Assembly: GCA_964344175.1 (NCBI GenBank)
Contig: CAYFMI010000026.1
Span: 1-46,685 of the forward strand
Direction of reading: 5' to 3'
DNA length: 46,685 nucleotides
From: NIOZ-UU35 sp964344175
Lineage (GTDB): Bacteria > Chloroflexota > Anaerolineae > Anaerolineales > UBA11858
Shown: positions 15,840 through 22,540 of the stretch, piece after piece
Layout: every line of letters starts with the position of its first letter
How positions within the stretch are numbered: position 1 is the first letter of the stretch
The notes under the pieces: generated by a model
The model's input: the letters and a program-made list of their open reading frames with translations, nothing else
Told to the model about the DNA's origin: nothing
The model's database searches: none
Translations under genes and position numbers: made by a program

Positions 15840-16242
15840 GCTTGCCTCCAAAAATCAGGATGATATAGATCGCAATGATGCCCGCGATAGGGATCGGCCA
15901 CCACGGGGTGTTCAGCCAGTGATTCCAGGCGAGATGTTCCATCAAGGCCAAAAGGCCGCCAGGCCAGCGGTATCGCTGCCAAAGTAAACCCACCGCAATT
16001 TGCGGCGCGGTGAGCAAAACCAGGCGCAGCAGGGTTGAAGGTAAATCCGCGAACAGAAAAATTTCTTCGACGGCCACCAGGCCAAGCGTTGCTGCAATGC
16101 CGCCAAAGAGCATTGCAGCAACACCGCGCCCCAATTCCTGCAAGACGACTCCCCACGATCCGGGCAGATTGAGAAGGATTGCGGCGGTAGTCATCAGGCC
16201 GCTGAGTGAGAAAGCGAGGATAGGTTTCGTCAGGTTTTTCAT
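15787..16242 (-). CDS. Integral membrane protein, first gene of the Tad assembly operon
   Basis: A 151-residue protein with about four membrane segments (near 10-28, 38-62, 70-88, 110-133) and no known motif. It overlaps the start of the lipoprotein gene by 53 bp. The ATG comes only 9 nt after the T-run of an intrinsic terminator and has no ribosome binding site, so its translation, like its transcription, appears to depend on what happens in the leader. A later start inside the gene cannot be excluded. Confidence 0.55.
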   Translation of the reverse strand: MKNLTKPILAFSLSGLMTTAAILLNLPGSWGVVLQELGRGVAAMLFGGIAATLGLVAVEEIFLFADLPSTLLRLVLLTAPQIAVGLLWQRYRWPGGLLALMEHLAWNHWLNTPWWPIPIAGIIAIYIILIFGGKHDTYFIRRFAGCRPDRL

Positions 16243-16251
16243 GCGTTAAAC

Positions 16252-16282
16252 AAAAAAGCCCCGACCAAATAACGGTCAGGGC
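16252..16282 (-). terminator. Intrinsic terminator in the leader of the Tad assembly operon
   Basis: Minus strand GCCCTGACC / GGTCGGGGC (9 bp, one G-U) with a 7-nt loop, followed by TTTTTTG. It lies between promoter 16328-16356 and the first gene of the operon. Confidence 0.8.
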
Positions 16283-16327
16283 GTTCAGGTGGCGCGATAA
16301 TCCCTGGGTCAACTCAACAATGGTGGC
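16283..16327 (-). promoter_or_regulatory. Conserved 5' leader element, copy 2
   Basis: Starts at the expected transcription start and reads ATTGTTGAGTT, GA, CCCAGGGATTAT, CGCG. It matches the flp leader (519-552) except for a 2-nt insertion and a few changes. CAGGG here can pair with CCCUG in the 5' arm of the terminator, giving a possible antiterminator. Candidate attenuator or small riboswitch; ligand or protein unknown. Confidence 0.55.
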
Positions 16328-16356
16328 ATTCTACGTCATGTAAAAAGCGCTGTCAA
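16328..16356 (-). promoter_or_regulatory. Sigma-70-type promoter of the Tad assembly operon
   Basis: Minus strand TTGACA (16356-16351), 17-nt spacer, TAGAAT (16333-16328). It overlaps the last codons of the upstream HicB-like gene. It has the same hexamers and spacing as the flp promoter. Confidence 0.8.
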
Positions 16357-16556
16357 GGGAAAAGAAAAACCCCGGTGGTTGCCGATCGCTCTGCACGATA
16401 CGCGAGGATCATCTTGACGACATCAACACAGTTGAAGATGGCTTCATCCAGTGTATCCCCTTCTGCAAAACCGCCATCGATAGATGGGCAGCGCACTAAA
16501 AACCCATCGTCATTAACTTCTGCGACAAGCGTCAGGTATAGAATTTTGCTGCTCAT
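16353..16556 (-). CDS. HicB-like protein without an adjacent HicA
   Basis: A 67-residue protein with the HicB core: DDGFLVRCPSIDGGFAEGDT then DEAIFNCVDVVKMIL. HicB proteins neutralise the HicA mRNA interferase and often repress their own promoter. This one has no C-terminal DNA-binding domain and no HicA gene beside it, so it is either a solitary antitoxin-like protein or acts in trans. GGAGG precedes the ATG at 9 nt. The promoter of the Tad operon starts inside its last codons. Confidence 0.7.
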   Translation of the reverse strand: MSSKILYLTLVAEVNDDGFLVRCPSIDGGFAEGDTLDEAIFNCVDVVKMILAYRAERSATTGVFLFP

Positions 16557-16649
16557 ATCAGCTTACCTCCGTTAGGCCTTTCGGCGTTTGACTGGATTCT
16601 ATCATGCTTTGGCAGGTAGATGCCTCCCGTCATCTGTCCCCGATCTATC

Positions 16650-17822
16650 TCACGGACACGGCGGCGACCACTCGAAACCGCGGAAGGTCTCCTCGATCAG
16701 GGCGTAAAGTACGGGATCATGCTCTTGCAATTCGGCTTTGGTGTTGATGTATTCGCTGCCTCGGGTTGACCAGTGACCGTCGAAATAATCCATCACCCCA
16801 TCCGCCCAATACTCAAACTTGTCTGTAGCGGCGTAATGCCCCGTCCACAGTCCGGCGGCCATCGCCTCGGCATACGCTGCTGAAAGGCGATCATCCCACC
16901 CGGGTTCGACTTTCATCCCGGACGTATGAATGACATGGGCGAACTCGTGAATCAGGACGCTATGACCGGAGTTATGCTGCCAGGCTGAGAGACACAACAA
17001 ATTGCCCTCGCCCGTGGTCGCCAGCGGGATGCCGTCCCGGTCGGCAAAAGCATACGTGTTATCGGTATTCATCAGGTAGGCATCCGGTAAGTCTGAAATG
17101 TCATTACCGATGGCGAAGATTTGCACTTCAGTTCCCCGGTTCGACAACTGTTCGCGCACATCGGGCCGAGGAGCCAGCATGTTGCTGACGATCAGCCAGG
17201 CGTTTTGCACGGCCTGATCGCTGACGGCGCCAGGGGCGAGGATGGCAATTTCGTCCACATAACAGGCTTTCTCGAAGTACGACCGACCGGTATTGGCGAT
17301 CTCACACTCGCCGGTGACGATAACCGGCAGCGCGGTAGGCGTGGGTTCTAACGTCGGCTGGGATGCCAGCGCAGCCGAGATCATGACGAGTGCATTCATC
17401 TCCCGGCGGGTGACCTCGATCTCCTGGATCATCTCGCCGGTGGCTTCGTCACGCACCCGCCAGGCGTGACCGACGAAAGTCTCCTGCGTATATGCCTGAC
17501 CGCCTTTCAGCCGCTTGGTGAACTGTTCCGCCCCATCAAGGTCAAGCCAGTAAATTTCGATGTTGCGGTCTGAGATGTTGGATATGTCTAGCTTGGCCGA
17601 CATGCCGCCATCAACCGAGGCCAGCGGTTCGGGTGTTGCGGTGGGTTCAGGGGTGGCTGTTGATTCCGGGGTAGCCGTTGAGGTGGCCGTGATTGTAGGG
17701 TCAGGTAGAATTTCGGTAGGTTCAGGCATCGTGTCTGCCAGATTGGTGTTGCAGGCTGCCAGCAGCAGCCCTAAGAGCAAGATGATAACGTGGGTGTATT
17801 TCGGTGTGTGTTTGGTGTTCAT
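16650..17822 (-). CDS. Lipoprotein with VHL beta-like domain and gluzincin-type protease domain
   Basis: A 390-residue protein: lipobox LLAAC (Cys 24), a TPEPTATPEP linker (about 40-66), a domain resembling the von Hippel-Lindau beta domain (about 76-140: NRNIEIYWLD-like core, KGGQAYTQETFVGHAWRVRD), another Pro/Thr stretch, then a metallopeptidase-like domain with HEFAH (292-296) and a likely third ligand in FEYWAD (Glu 337). It would sit on the outer membrane face and cut or bind proteins there. It has four or more Cys in the exported part. VHL-type domains fused to zincins are rare; the VHL call is from pattern, the HExxH call is direct. Confidence 0.7.
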   Translation of the reverse strand: MNTKHTPKYTHVIILLLGLLLAACNTNLADTMPEPTEILPDPTITATSTATPESTATPEPTATPEPLASVDGGMSAKLDISNISDRNIEIYWLDLDGAEQFTKRLKGGQAYTQETFVGHAWRVRDEATGEMIQEIEVTRREMNALVMISAALASQPTLEPTPTALPVIVTGECEIANTGRSYFEKACYVDEIAILAPGAVSDQAVQNAWLIVSNMLAPRPDVREQLSNRGTEVQIFAIGNDISDLPDAYLMNTDNTYAFADRDGIPLATTGEGNLLCLSAWQHNSGHSVLIHEFAHVIHTSGMKVEPGWDDRLSAAYAEAMAAGLWTGHYAATDKFEYWADGVMDYFDGHWSTRGSEYINTKAELQEHDPVLYALIEETFRGFEWSPPCP

Positions 17823-17849
17823 GGTTTTTTGTGCCTTTGATTGGGACTG

Positions 17850-18296
17850 CTAAACTGCCAGGGGGTTCACGCCAAGGTCGCGGGCCGTGCTGCGCAAGTC
17901 CCGTACAGCACGGCTCAGGATACGTTCCAGATGATTCAGTCGCTGCATTTTCTCGAAATACTCATCCTGGTTGGCGAAGCGCTGTTCGGCTTCGGTTTTG
18001 GCCTGCTGGCCTGCGCCAATACGTTCCCGGCGATCTTTTGGGTAGTCTTCATCCGCCCAATAGGGACTGCTTCGATGGTGCGTGATGTAATAGGCCGTGT
18101 GTTCAGGATCGCCCTTGCGTCCTTCCGCCGTCGACTCCCGCGCCCAGATCGATCCGGTTGCCCGCGGCATTGCTTCCAGTTCGTTGATTCGTTCCCGCAG
18201 GAAGGCAATCTCTGCGTCAATCTCCCGGAGGCTGGGGGGGATCAGATCGAGCAAGGCAGCAATTTTCTGTGCGCTTTCGTGCATGGCATCACTCAT
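17850..18296 (-). CDS. Coiled-coil protein of unknown function, overlapping vapC
   Basis: A 148-residue, charged, helical protein with no membrane segment (PSLREIDAEIAFLRERINEL; QRLNHLERILSRAVRDLRS), so two coiled-coil stretches flank a polar middle with HTAYYITHHR. No family recognised. The ATG lies inside the end of the PIN toxin gene (ATGAGTGA overlap), so it is translated with vapBC and may be a third component or passenger. An alternative ATG lies 12 nt further in. Confidence 0.5.
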   Translation of the reverse strand: MSDAMHESAQKIAALLDLIPPSLREIDAEIAFLRERINELEAMPRATGSIWARESTAEGRKGDPEHTAYYITHHRSSPYWADEDYPKDRRERIGAGQQAKTEAEQRFANQDEYFEKMQRLNHLERILSRAVRDLRSTARDLGVNPLAV

Positions 18297-18711
18297 GGAG
18301 ATGGACATCAATCCCGATTTGCTGGGCTTTTTCGGCCAACCGCCGGTCGGCCGTCCAAAACTCAGCATCCAAATGCTGCGCCAGGGCAAGGTAATGAGCA
18401 TCATACGTGGCGGGGAGATCAAGCTTCGATGCCAGGGAAGCAGCATTTGGATGCAAACGGTCAAATTCCGCAATTTCAATCGGTAATGCCAGCGCAGTTA
18501 CAATGGCATCCTGTAGTACATCCTCGCTGATGTGTGCGTGTCTCTTGTATTGATGCAACCCATTTACCACTTCGTAGAAAAGCAATGATGGGGCAACCAG
18601 TTGAGCCTGCTCGATCCAGACACGCCACTGGTCTTGGATAGGATTGTCGGGATACATTACGACCCCGATCACGATATTAGCGTCGAGGCAAAGAGGCCTG
18701 GATTTGCGCAT
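18289..18711 (-). CDS. vapC: VapC-type PIN-domain ribonuclease toxin
   Basis: A 140-residue PIN domain with the expected acidic residues: Asp 10 (CLDANI), Glu 47 (FYEVVNG), Asp 104 (TYDAHYLALA) and Asp 122 (TADRRL). PIN toxins cut tRNA or rRNA in a Mg-dependent way and are blocked by the partner antitoxin. Its start lies inside the end of the antitoxin gene (35-bp overlap), the usual coupling. All active-site residues are intact, so it is likely functional. The pair would stabilise the element. Confidence 0.88.
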   Translation of the reverse strand: MRKSRPLCLDANIVIGVVMYPDNPIQDQWRVWIEQAQLVAPSLLFYEVVNGLHQYKRHAHISEDVLQDAIVTALALPIEIAEFDRLHPNAASLASKLDLPATYDAHYLALAQHLDAEFWTADRRLAEKAQQIGIDVHLHE

Positions 18712-18979
18712 CTCGAATCTCCCTCGCTTCTTGGATCATTTCCACCGGATCAGGTAATTTTCGTCCCTTCAAATAGGCGTTGATTTTTTCGTGAGTTTCT
18801 GCTAATAGCACTTTCCAATCTTCTCCCGGAACCCCCGTAATGCGGTCATACTCCTGCTTGGAGAGGATCACGACCACCGGCTCCCCGCCCCGCTCCACGA
18901 CGACCGGGGCTGTTTGTGCCTGGCGCATGATCTCACCAAAGTGGACGCGCGCCTCTGTTGCACTAATCGTCTTTTGCAT
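18677..18979 (-). CDS. vapB: Phd/YefM-type antitoxin of the VapC pair
   Basis: A 100-residue protein whose N-terminal half matches Phd/YefM antitoxins (ISATEARVHFGEIMRQAQ; PVVVERGGEPVVVILSKQEY). The C-terminal half is a helical toxin-binding tail. It binds DNA as a dimer and represses its own promoter together with the toxin. AAGGAG lies 5 nt before the ATG. A strong promoter (19027-19055) and an adjoining palindrome (19007-19022) lie just upstream, as expected for autoregulation. Confidence 0.85.
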   Translation of the reverse strand: MQKTISATEARVHFGEIMRQAQTAPVVVERGGEPVVVILSKQEYDRITGVPGEDWKVLLAETHEKINAYLKGRKLPDPVEMIQEAREIRDAQIQASLPRR

Positions 18980-19002
18980 GGATTCTCCTTTTGAAAACCT
19001 AA

Positions 19003-19218
19003 TCAATCAATCAAGTGATTGAGTAAATTGTAATCGTAAGGGATTTCTTTGTCAAGTGCCGGGGAGGATTCGGATGGCCGGGAGGCCAGGTACGATCTGC
19101 TGCATGCCGGGCATGTCCAGCTTGCCCAATCTGTGCGGACGGCTACGCTGACCTCGCCGCTAAAACCGCAATGGCGGCAGGTTCGCTGCTCGCGCTCAGT
19201 CACTGTGGTCGTTTGCAT
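19003..19218 (-). CDS. Small zinc-ribbon protein (71 aa)
   Basis: A 71-residue protein with two CxxC knuckles, CRHC (14-17) and CPAC (36-39), 18 residues apart, which should bind one zinc. The C-terminal tail after about residue 48 is unremarkable. No ribosome binding site is clear. Its last third overlaps the promoter and operator of the antitoxin gene, so either the tail is tolerated or the true protein is shorter. Such small zinc ribbons on mobile elements often bind nucleic acid or a polymerase, but no role can be given here. Confidence 0.55.
   Translation of the reverse strand: MQTTTVTEREQRTCRHCGFSGEVSVAVRTDWASWTCPACSRSYLASRPSESSPALDKEIPYDYNLLNHLID
19007..19022. promoter_or_regulatory. 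Palindromic operator of the toxin-antitoxin pair
   Basis: TCAATCA, AG, TGATTGA: perfect 7-bp arms just downstream of the -10 box, where the antitoxin is expected to bind for autorepression. Confidence 0.6.
19027..19055 (-). promoter_or_regulatory. Promoter of the toxin-antitoxin operon
   Basis: Minus strand TTGACA (19055-19050), 17-nt spacer, TACAAT (19032-19027). It lies inside the 3' part of the zinc-ribbon gene. Confidence 0.8.
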
Positions 19219-19239
19219 GGTGTCTCACTTTTTGCGTTT

Positions 19240-19279
19240 CGTGACAATACTTGCCGCCGGAGGCGGCTTTTTTGTCACG
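19240..19279. repeat. Nested inverted repeat with plus-strand terminator character
   Basis: Outer arms CGTGACAA / TTGTCACG (8 bp, perfect), inner arms GCCGCC / GGCGGC with loop GGA, and a TTTTTT run on the plus strand after the inner stem. As an RNA it would be a plus-strand terminator; as DNA it could form a cruciform. No plus-strand gene lies upstream of it. Confidence 0.55.
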
Positions 19280-19464
19280 GGGCTGGATATCGGGGGCAAA
19301 ATGCTCCCCGCGCCGCAGGGTGCGAATATGGCCGGAGAGGCTCTGCGCTTGCGACCGCAGGCCGTCAGGCCAAGAGGCGGAAATGGGCGACAGACCAGAC
19401 CGCCGGGTAGCGGGCGCAGCGGCCTATAGGCCAGCGCGCTTCGGCCCGCAGGGGCCGCGGGTTA
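19280..19464. other. GC-rich, structure-prone stretch without a gene
   Basis: About 185 bp with several short complementary segments (for example GGCCTATAGGCC at 19422-19433 and a ggcccgcaggggcc palindrome nearby). No good reading frame with a ribosome binding site is seen. It may hold a small RNA or a DNA-processing site; neither can be shown. Confidence 0.3.
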
Positions 19465-19830
19465 TTACTCCGGGAAAATGAGGCGTCCCGTCGAAATCCG
19501 ATCCAGCACCTGAACGTGCTGCGCCAGGACGAACAACTCTCCATCAACCTGGAACAATCGCCCATTGACGACCGCCTTGGGGATTGTGCCGGTGGCGCTT
19601 AGTGCGTGTGCGACGATCTCCGCCTGGGTGCCGGTGAAATACACGGGATATTTTTGCGGCTGCCTGGGATATTGCTGCGGGTTTTTCGAGTAGATCGTGG
19701 CACGGATCGACGTCTCCGCGCTTCCGTTCATGCGGATACATTTGATCTCGTTGACCTCCACCCAGCCCGACAGGTGTACGGAGTTCGCCCCCCGTTCGTT
19801 GTCTGGATGTCCCGTAGGGTAGTAATCCAT
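19465..19830 (-). CDS. Protein of unknown function, possible OB-fold (SSB-like)
   Basis: A 121-residue, beta-rich protein with a start VHLSGWVEVNEIK, a central basic/aromatic stretch (YSKNPQQYPRQPQKYPVYF) and an end FVLAQHVQVLDR. Strand pattern and size resemble small OB-fold single-strand-DNA proteins, and its place next to the Rep block would suit that, but no diagnostic motif is present. GAGGAG lies 9 nt before the ATG. Confidence 0.45.
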   Translation of the reverse strand: MDYYPTGHPDNERGANSVHLSGWVEVNEIKCIRMNGSAETSIRATIYSKNPQQYPRQPQKYPVYFTGTQAEIVAHALSATGTIPKAVVNGRLFQVDGELFVLAQHVQVLDRISTGRLIFPE

Positions 19831-19861
19831 GATTTGACGCTCCTCGGTATCTGTTTGATGG

Positions 19862-20137
19862 TTATGCGATTGACATGCTGCACCGTTCCGCTAACGTCGC
19901 GGCAAACACATGCAGCGAATCGGAGGGGATGTCATCGCTCTTCGAAGCGCGGGTTGATGCGTCGATGATGATCGCGACCGCGGCTGGCGACAGCCGAAAA
20001 GACGTATCGTCGTATCCAACCTGGATCGCCTCGACGGGATGAGTCAGTAAAGCTTCTCGAAAACGCTGATTGATCACCGCAGCAGTGACGATGCGGCTGA
20101 TTTCTGGGATATCCGTGTTGATAAGTGTGTTTTTCAT
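19862..20137 (-). CDS. Os1348/NHLP-like small protein
   Basis: A 91-residue protein with NQRFREALLTHPVEAIQVGY, then an acidic, Pro-marked stretch and a helix ending FAATLAERC. This follows the plan of the Os1348 family of the NHLP clan (R.....F...L..dP..A....GY.L...), leader-like proteins related to nitrile hydratase alpha that often serve as RiPP precursors. The tail after the conserved part is only about six residues (SMSIA after Cys), and no modifying enzyme is nearby, so a precursor role is doubtful. AAGGA precedes the ATG. Confidence 0.5.
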   Translation of the reverse strand: MKNTLINTDIPEISRIVTAAVINQRFREALLTHPVEAIQVGYDDTSFRLSPAAVAIIIDASTRASKSDDIPSDSLHVFAATLAERCSMSIA

Positions 20138-20253
20138 CGCTAGTCCTTCGGGCGAAAGTATTGGGGTGAATTATGGCTGTTGGCAGGCTCTTAACCAGGC
20201 TCTTAATGATGAGAGAGAGATTAGTAAATTTGACCTTTGCGGTGGAATGCGGC

Positions 20254-22305
20254 TCAAGCGCCCGGGCTTAACAGCCTGAGAAGCAAGTCCTCAAGGCGGT
20301 CGCAGTTCACCCCTGGCATAACCGAATCCCAAGCGGAGTTGCCCGATTCTCTGCACCCAGACTCGATGGCCTGCTCGATCAGGGCGATCAAATCTGCCGG
20401 GGGCAATTCTGCCAGGGCAAAGTACGCCGGGTCTAGTTGCGCCCCGTCGGGGTTGGTCAGTACACTGGCAAGATATCCGCTGACCGAATCGCCCGCATTC
20501 GCGATTGCGCACACCGTCGCGGCGACGAACTCGACAGGGTTGGCGGCTTTTAGGATTTGCTGCCTGATGGAACGTTGGCCGATGCGGGACAATCTCAGCA
20601 ACTCAGATAAATCCCAACCCGATGGTATCTGCCCCCCAACCGGGCGCGAGATGCCTTTTTCAGCAGGATTTTCTTCTCCCAGCGCAGCCAAAATTTGGGA
20701 GGTGGTTAAACCATAGTGTTTAAAGGTGGTTTTAAGGTGTTTAAGAAGTGTTAATATTGTTCCGTTTGCGCCGCGTTTTGTTCCGTTTGCGCCGCGTTTT
20801 GTTCCGTTTGCGCCGCGTTTTGTTCCGTTTGCNNNNNNNNNNNNNNNNNNNNNNNNNNNNNNNNNNNNNNNNNNNNNNNNNNNNNNNNNNNNNNNNNNNN
20901 NNNNNNNNNNNNNNNNNNNNNNNNNNNNNNNNGCCGCGATCTGTTCCATTTGCGCCGCGAGTTTTTGATCGAGACCGGAAAGCACATTTTCCGGGGTGTC
21001 GTTTTCCAGTTCTTGGAGCATGTCGAGCGCGTTTGCCTCTCTGAGCGCCTGCACAATATCGCTGATGATCTGGCAGTTTTTCGCATCTCCGGCGGTCAAC
21101 AATTCGGTTTCTTGCAGGCGAAAACGGTATTCAGCCCCTTCTCGGCTGACAAAATCGCTCAGGGCGGCAGAACTTCGCCTCCCCTCGGACGAGAGCCATT
21201 CGGCAACCTGGTTTTTGCGCCCGCGATCCGGCGAATAGCCCAGCGCCTGCGCCAGGGCCGTATCGCCGCCAGGGACCGGCAGCGGGTTTTGGTATCCGTC
21301 TGCTTTGCTGACAAAGCCTTCGTCTCGCAGCAGCGTGACCAGCCAGGCCGGGCCGCTTTTGAGCGCCTTCAGGTGATTGCGGATGAAATAATGCGTGATC
21401 TTGATTTCGTCCTGAACGGGCATCAGGTGTGCGGCCAATTCCCCCGCCAAGCGTTCGACATCATTGGCGACGGTTGCAGAAAACGGGCGGCAGATGTCCA
21501 GGATAGCTTCCACCGGGGGACGTGGGTTGGCCGCCATTTCCAGGTGCAGCCGTATCGGGGCAGGCGGTGGAAAGGGCAGGATATCGCGCCTGCGAAATCC
21601 CAGCGCGGCGCGCAAAGCCTTGACCGGATTGTCCCTCACCCCTAACTCGATGAGCAGATCGGCGACCAGGGACTCATCCCCCGGCGTAAGCGGCAGATAG
21701 GCCAGCAGGCTGTAGGTGGACTCGCCGGTCGTTTTGACAAACCATTGAGCGGGATGGCTGTTCAACAAGTGCATCACGGTTTGCTGCCCCAACCCTGACC
21801 AGGTGGCAATGTTTCTCAGCGTGGTGCGGAAGGGCGTTCCGGGTTTTGCCCGATTGAAGAATGCGAGTTGGGTGAGCGCCACGTAAACCCATCCGAGCGA
21901 CGTACCCCAATAGGGCAGCCATCGGCGCACATAGGCCGGTATTCGCACCGCAGTATTGGGCCTGGTAATCAGGTCACGCAAACTGGCGTAGATGACCTCG
22001 ACATCAATCGCCGCGCTGTCGTCCGCGTCAGGATCGTGGTCGTCGTCATCGCCGACGTTCATGTCGGAAACAACGAATTTGACCGCAACCGCCTGGTTCA
22101 TCGCGCCGGAGAGGATCTTGTCGATTGTGCTGGTCAGCCGGTCGGTAAGCCAGTCACGCGCGTAGGCGTTCTTTGCGCCGAGGGTGAACACGCCATCCGT
22201 GAAGGCGATCAGTTCGGTATGCTGCACCCAGGTGTCAAAGGCGGCTTTGGGAATCTCTCGTTGGAGTTGGTCGAGGGCAGTCTGGAATGCTTGCTGAGGT
22301 GTCAT
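20254..22305 (-). CDS. Rep-like protein with DnaA domain-I-like N-terminus; interrupted by an assembly gap
   Basis: Residues 5-75 match DnaA domain I (QLQREIPKAAFDTWVQHTEL; NAYARDWLTDRL), which loads helicase. Then come an acidic linker, a helical/wHTH region (AYVRRWLPYWGTSLGWVYVA; IATWSGLGQQTVMHLLNSHP) as in plasmid Rep proteins, and a C-terminal helical part. About 480 residues in, 100 Ns replace part of a 21-bp tandem repeat. Upstream of the gap the repeat is read as AAQMEQI; downstream the frame that stays open reads ANGTKRG, which is the -1 frame of the same repeat. The gene may therefore be shifted, or the gap length hides an indel. GAGGAG precedes the ATG. There is no AAA+ domain, so it is not chromosomal DnaA. 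Confidence 0.7.
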   Translation of the reverse strand: MTPQQAFQTALDQLQREIPKAAFDTWVQHTELIAFTDGVFTLGAKNAYARDWLTDRLTSTIDKILSGAMNQAVAVKFVVSDMNVGDDDDHDPDADDSAAIDVEVIYASLRDLITRPNTAVRIPAYVRRWLPYWGTSLGWVYVALTQLAFFNRAKPGTPFRTTLRNIATWSGLGQQTVMHLLNSHPAQWFVKTTGESTYSLLAYLPLTPGDESLVADLLIELGVRDNPVKALRAALGFRRRDILPFPPPAPIRLHLEMAANPRPPVEAILDICRPFSATVANDVERLAGELAAHLMPVQDEIKITHYFIRNHLKALKSGPAWLVTLLRDEGFVSKADGYQNPLPVPGGDTALAQALGYSPDRGRKNQVAEWLSSEGRRSSAALSDFVSREGAEYRFRLQETELLTAGDAKNCQIISDIVQALREANALDMLQELENDTPENVLSGLDQKLAAQMEQIAXXXXXXXXXXXXXXXXXXXXXXXXXXXXXXXXXXANGTKRGANGTKRGANGTKRGANGTILTLLKHLKTTFKHYGLTTSQILAALGEENPAEKGISRPVGGQIPSGWDLSELLRLSRIGQRSIRQQILKAANPVEFVAATVCAIANAGDSVSGYLASVLTNPDGAQLDPAYFALAELPPADLIALIEQAIESGCRESGNSAWDSVMPGVNCDRLEDLLLRLLSPGA
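20759..20965. repeat. 21-bp tandem repeat inside the rep gene
   Basis: Plus-strand unit GTTCCGTTTGCGCCGCGTTTT; about three and a half identical units are visible at 20759-20832, and a diverged unit (with GATC and CATT changes) lies right of the gap at 20933-20965. The copy number is hidden by the gap. It may be coding only, or act as iterons. Confidence 0.8.
20833..20932. other. Assembly gap (100 N)
   Basis: Exactly 100 Ns, the usual placeholder for a gap of unknown length, placed where the tandem repeat would defeat short-read assembly. Confidence 0.95.
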
Positions 22306-22443
22306 GGTGATCTCCTCGATGGGGGGGTCAATAGGTCAAATAGTTCAGGAACGTCCGCGGGCGCGTTTGTGATGGGGGCGATTTTTAGCAAGTGATGACG
22401 TAGTTTTGAAGCCATTTTCGATTTACTAGAACTTTCTCATACA

Positions 22444-22460
22444 AATCGCCAGGAGCGATT
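22444..22460. repeat. Inverted repeat upstream of rep
   Basis: AATCGC, 5 nt, GCGATT. A smaller one (GATGT / ACATC) follows at 22470-22486. Both lie in the AT-richer part of the 375-bp rep/par intergenic region and may be operators or part of an origin. Confidence 0.4.
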
Positions 22461-22540
22461 CTAAGGGGCGATGTTTCAGAGACATCCGATCATATAGGCA
22501 TGGGCTAAAAAATCGCTCTGCGGGCGTCCTGGAGATCAAA

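Noticed and set aside
20759..20965. CRISPR or minisatellite unrelated to coding
   Set aside because: The 21-bp units are contiguous, lie within the Rep reading frame and keep a multiple of three.
20254..22305. Chromosomal DnaA
   Set aside because: Only domain I is similar; the AAA+ domain and the DnaA-box-binding HTH are missing.
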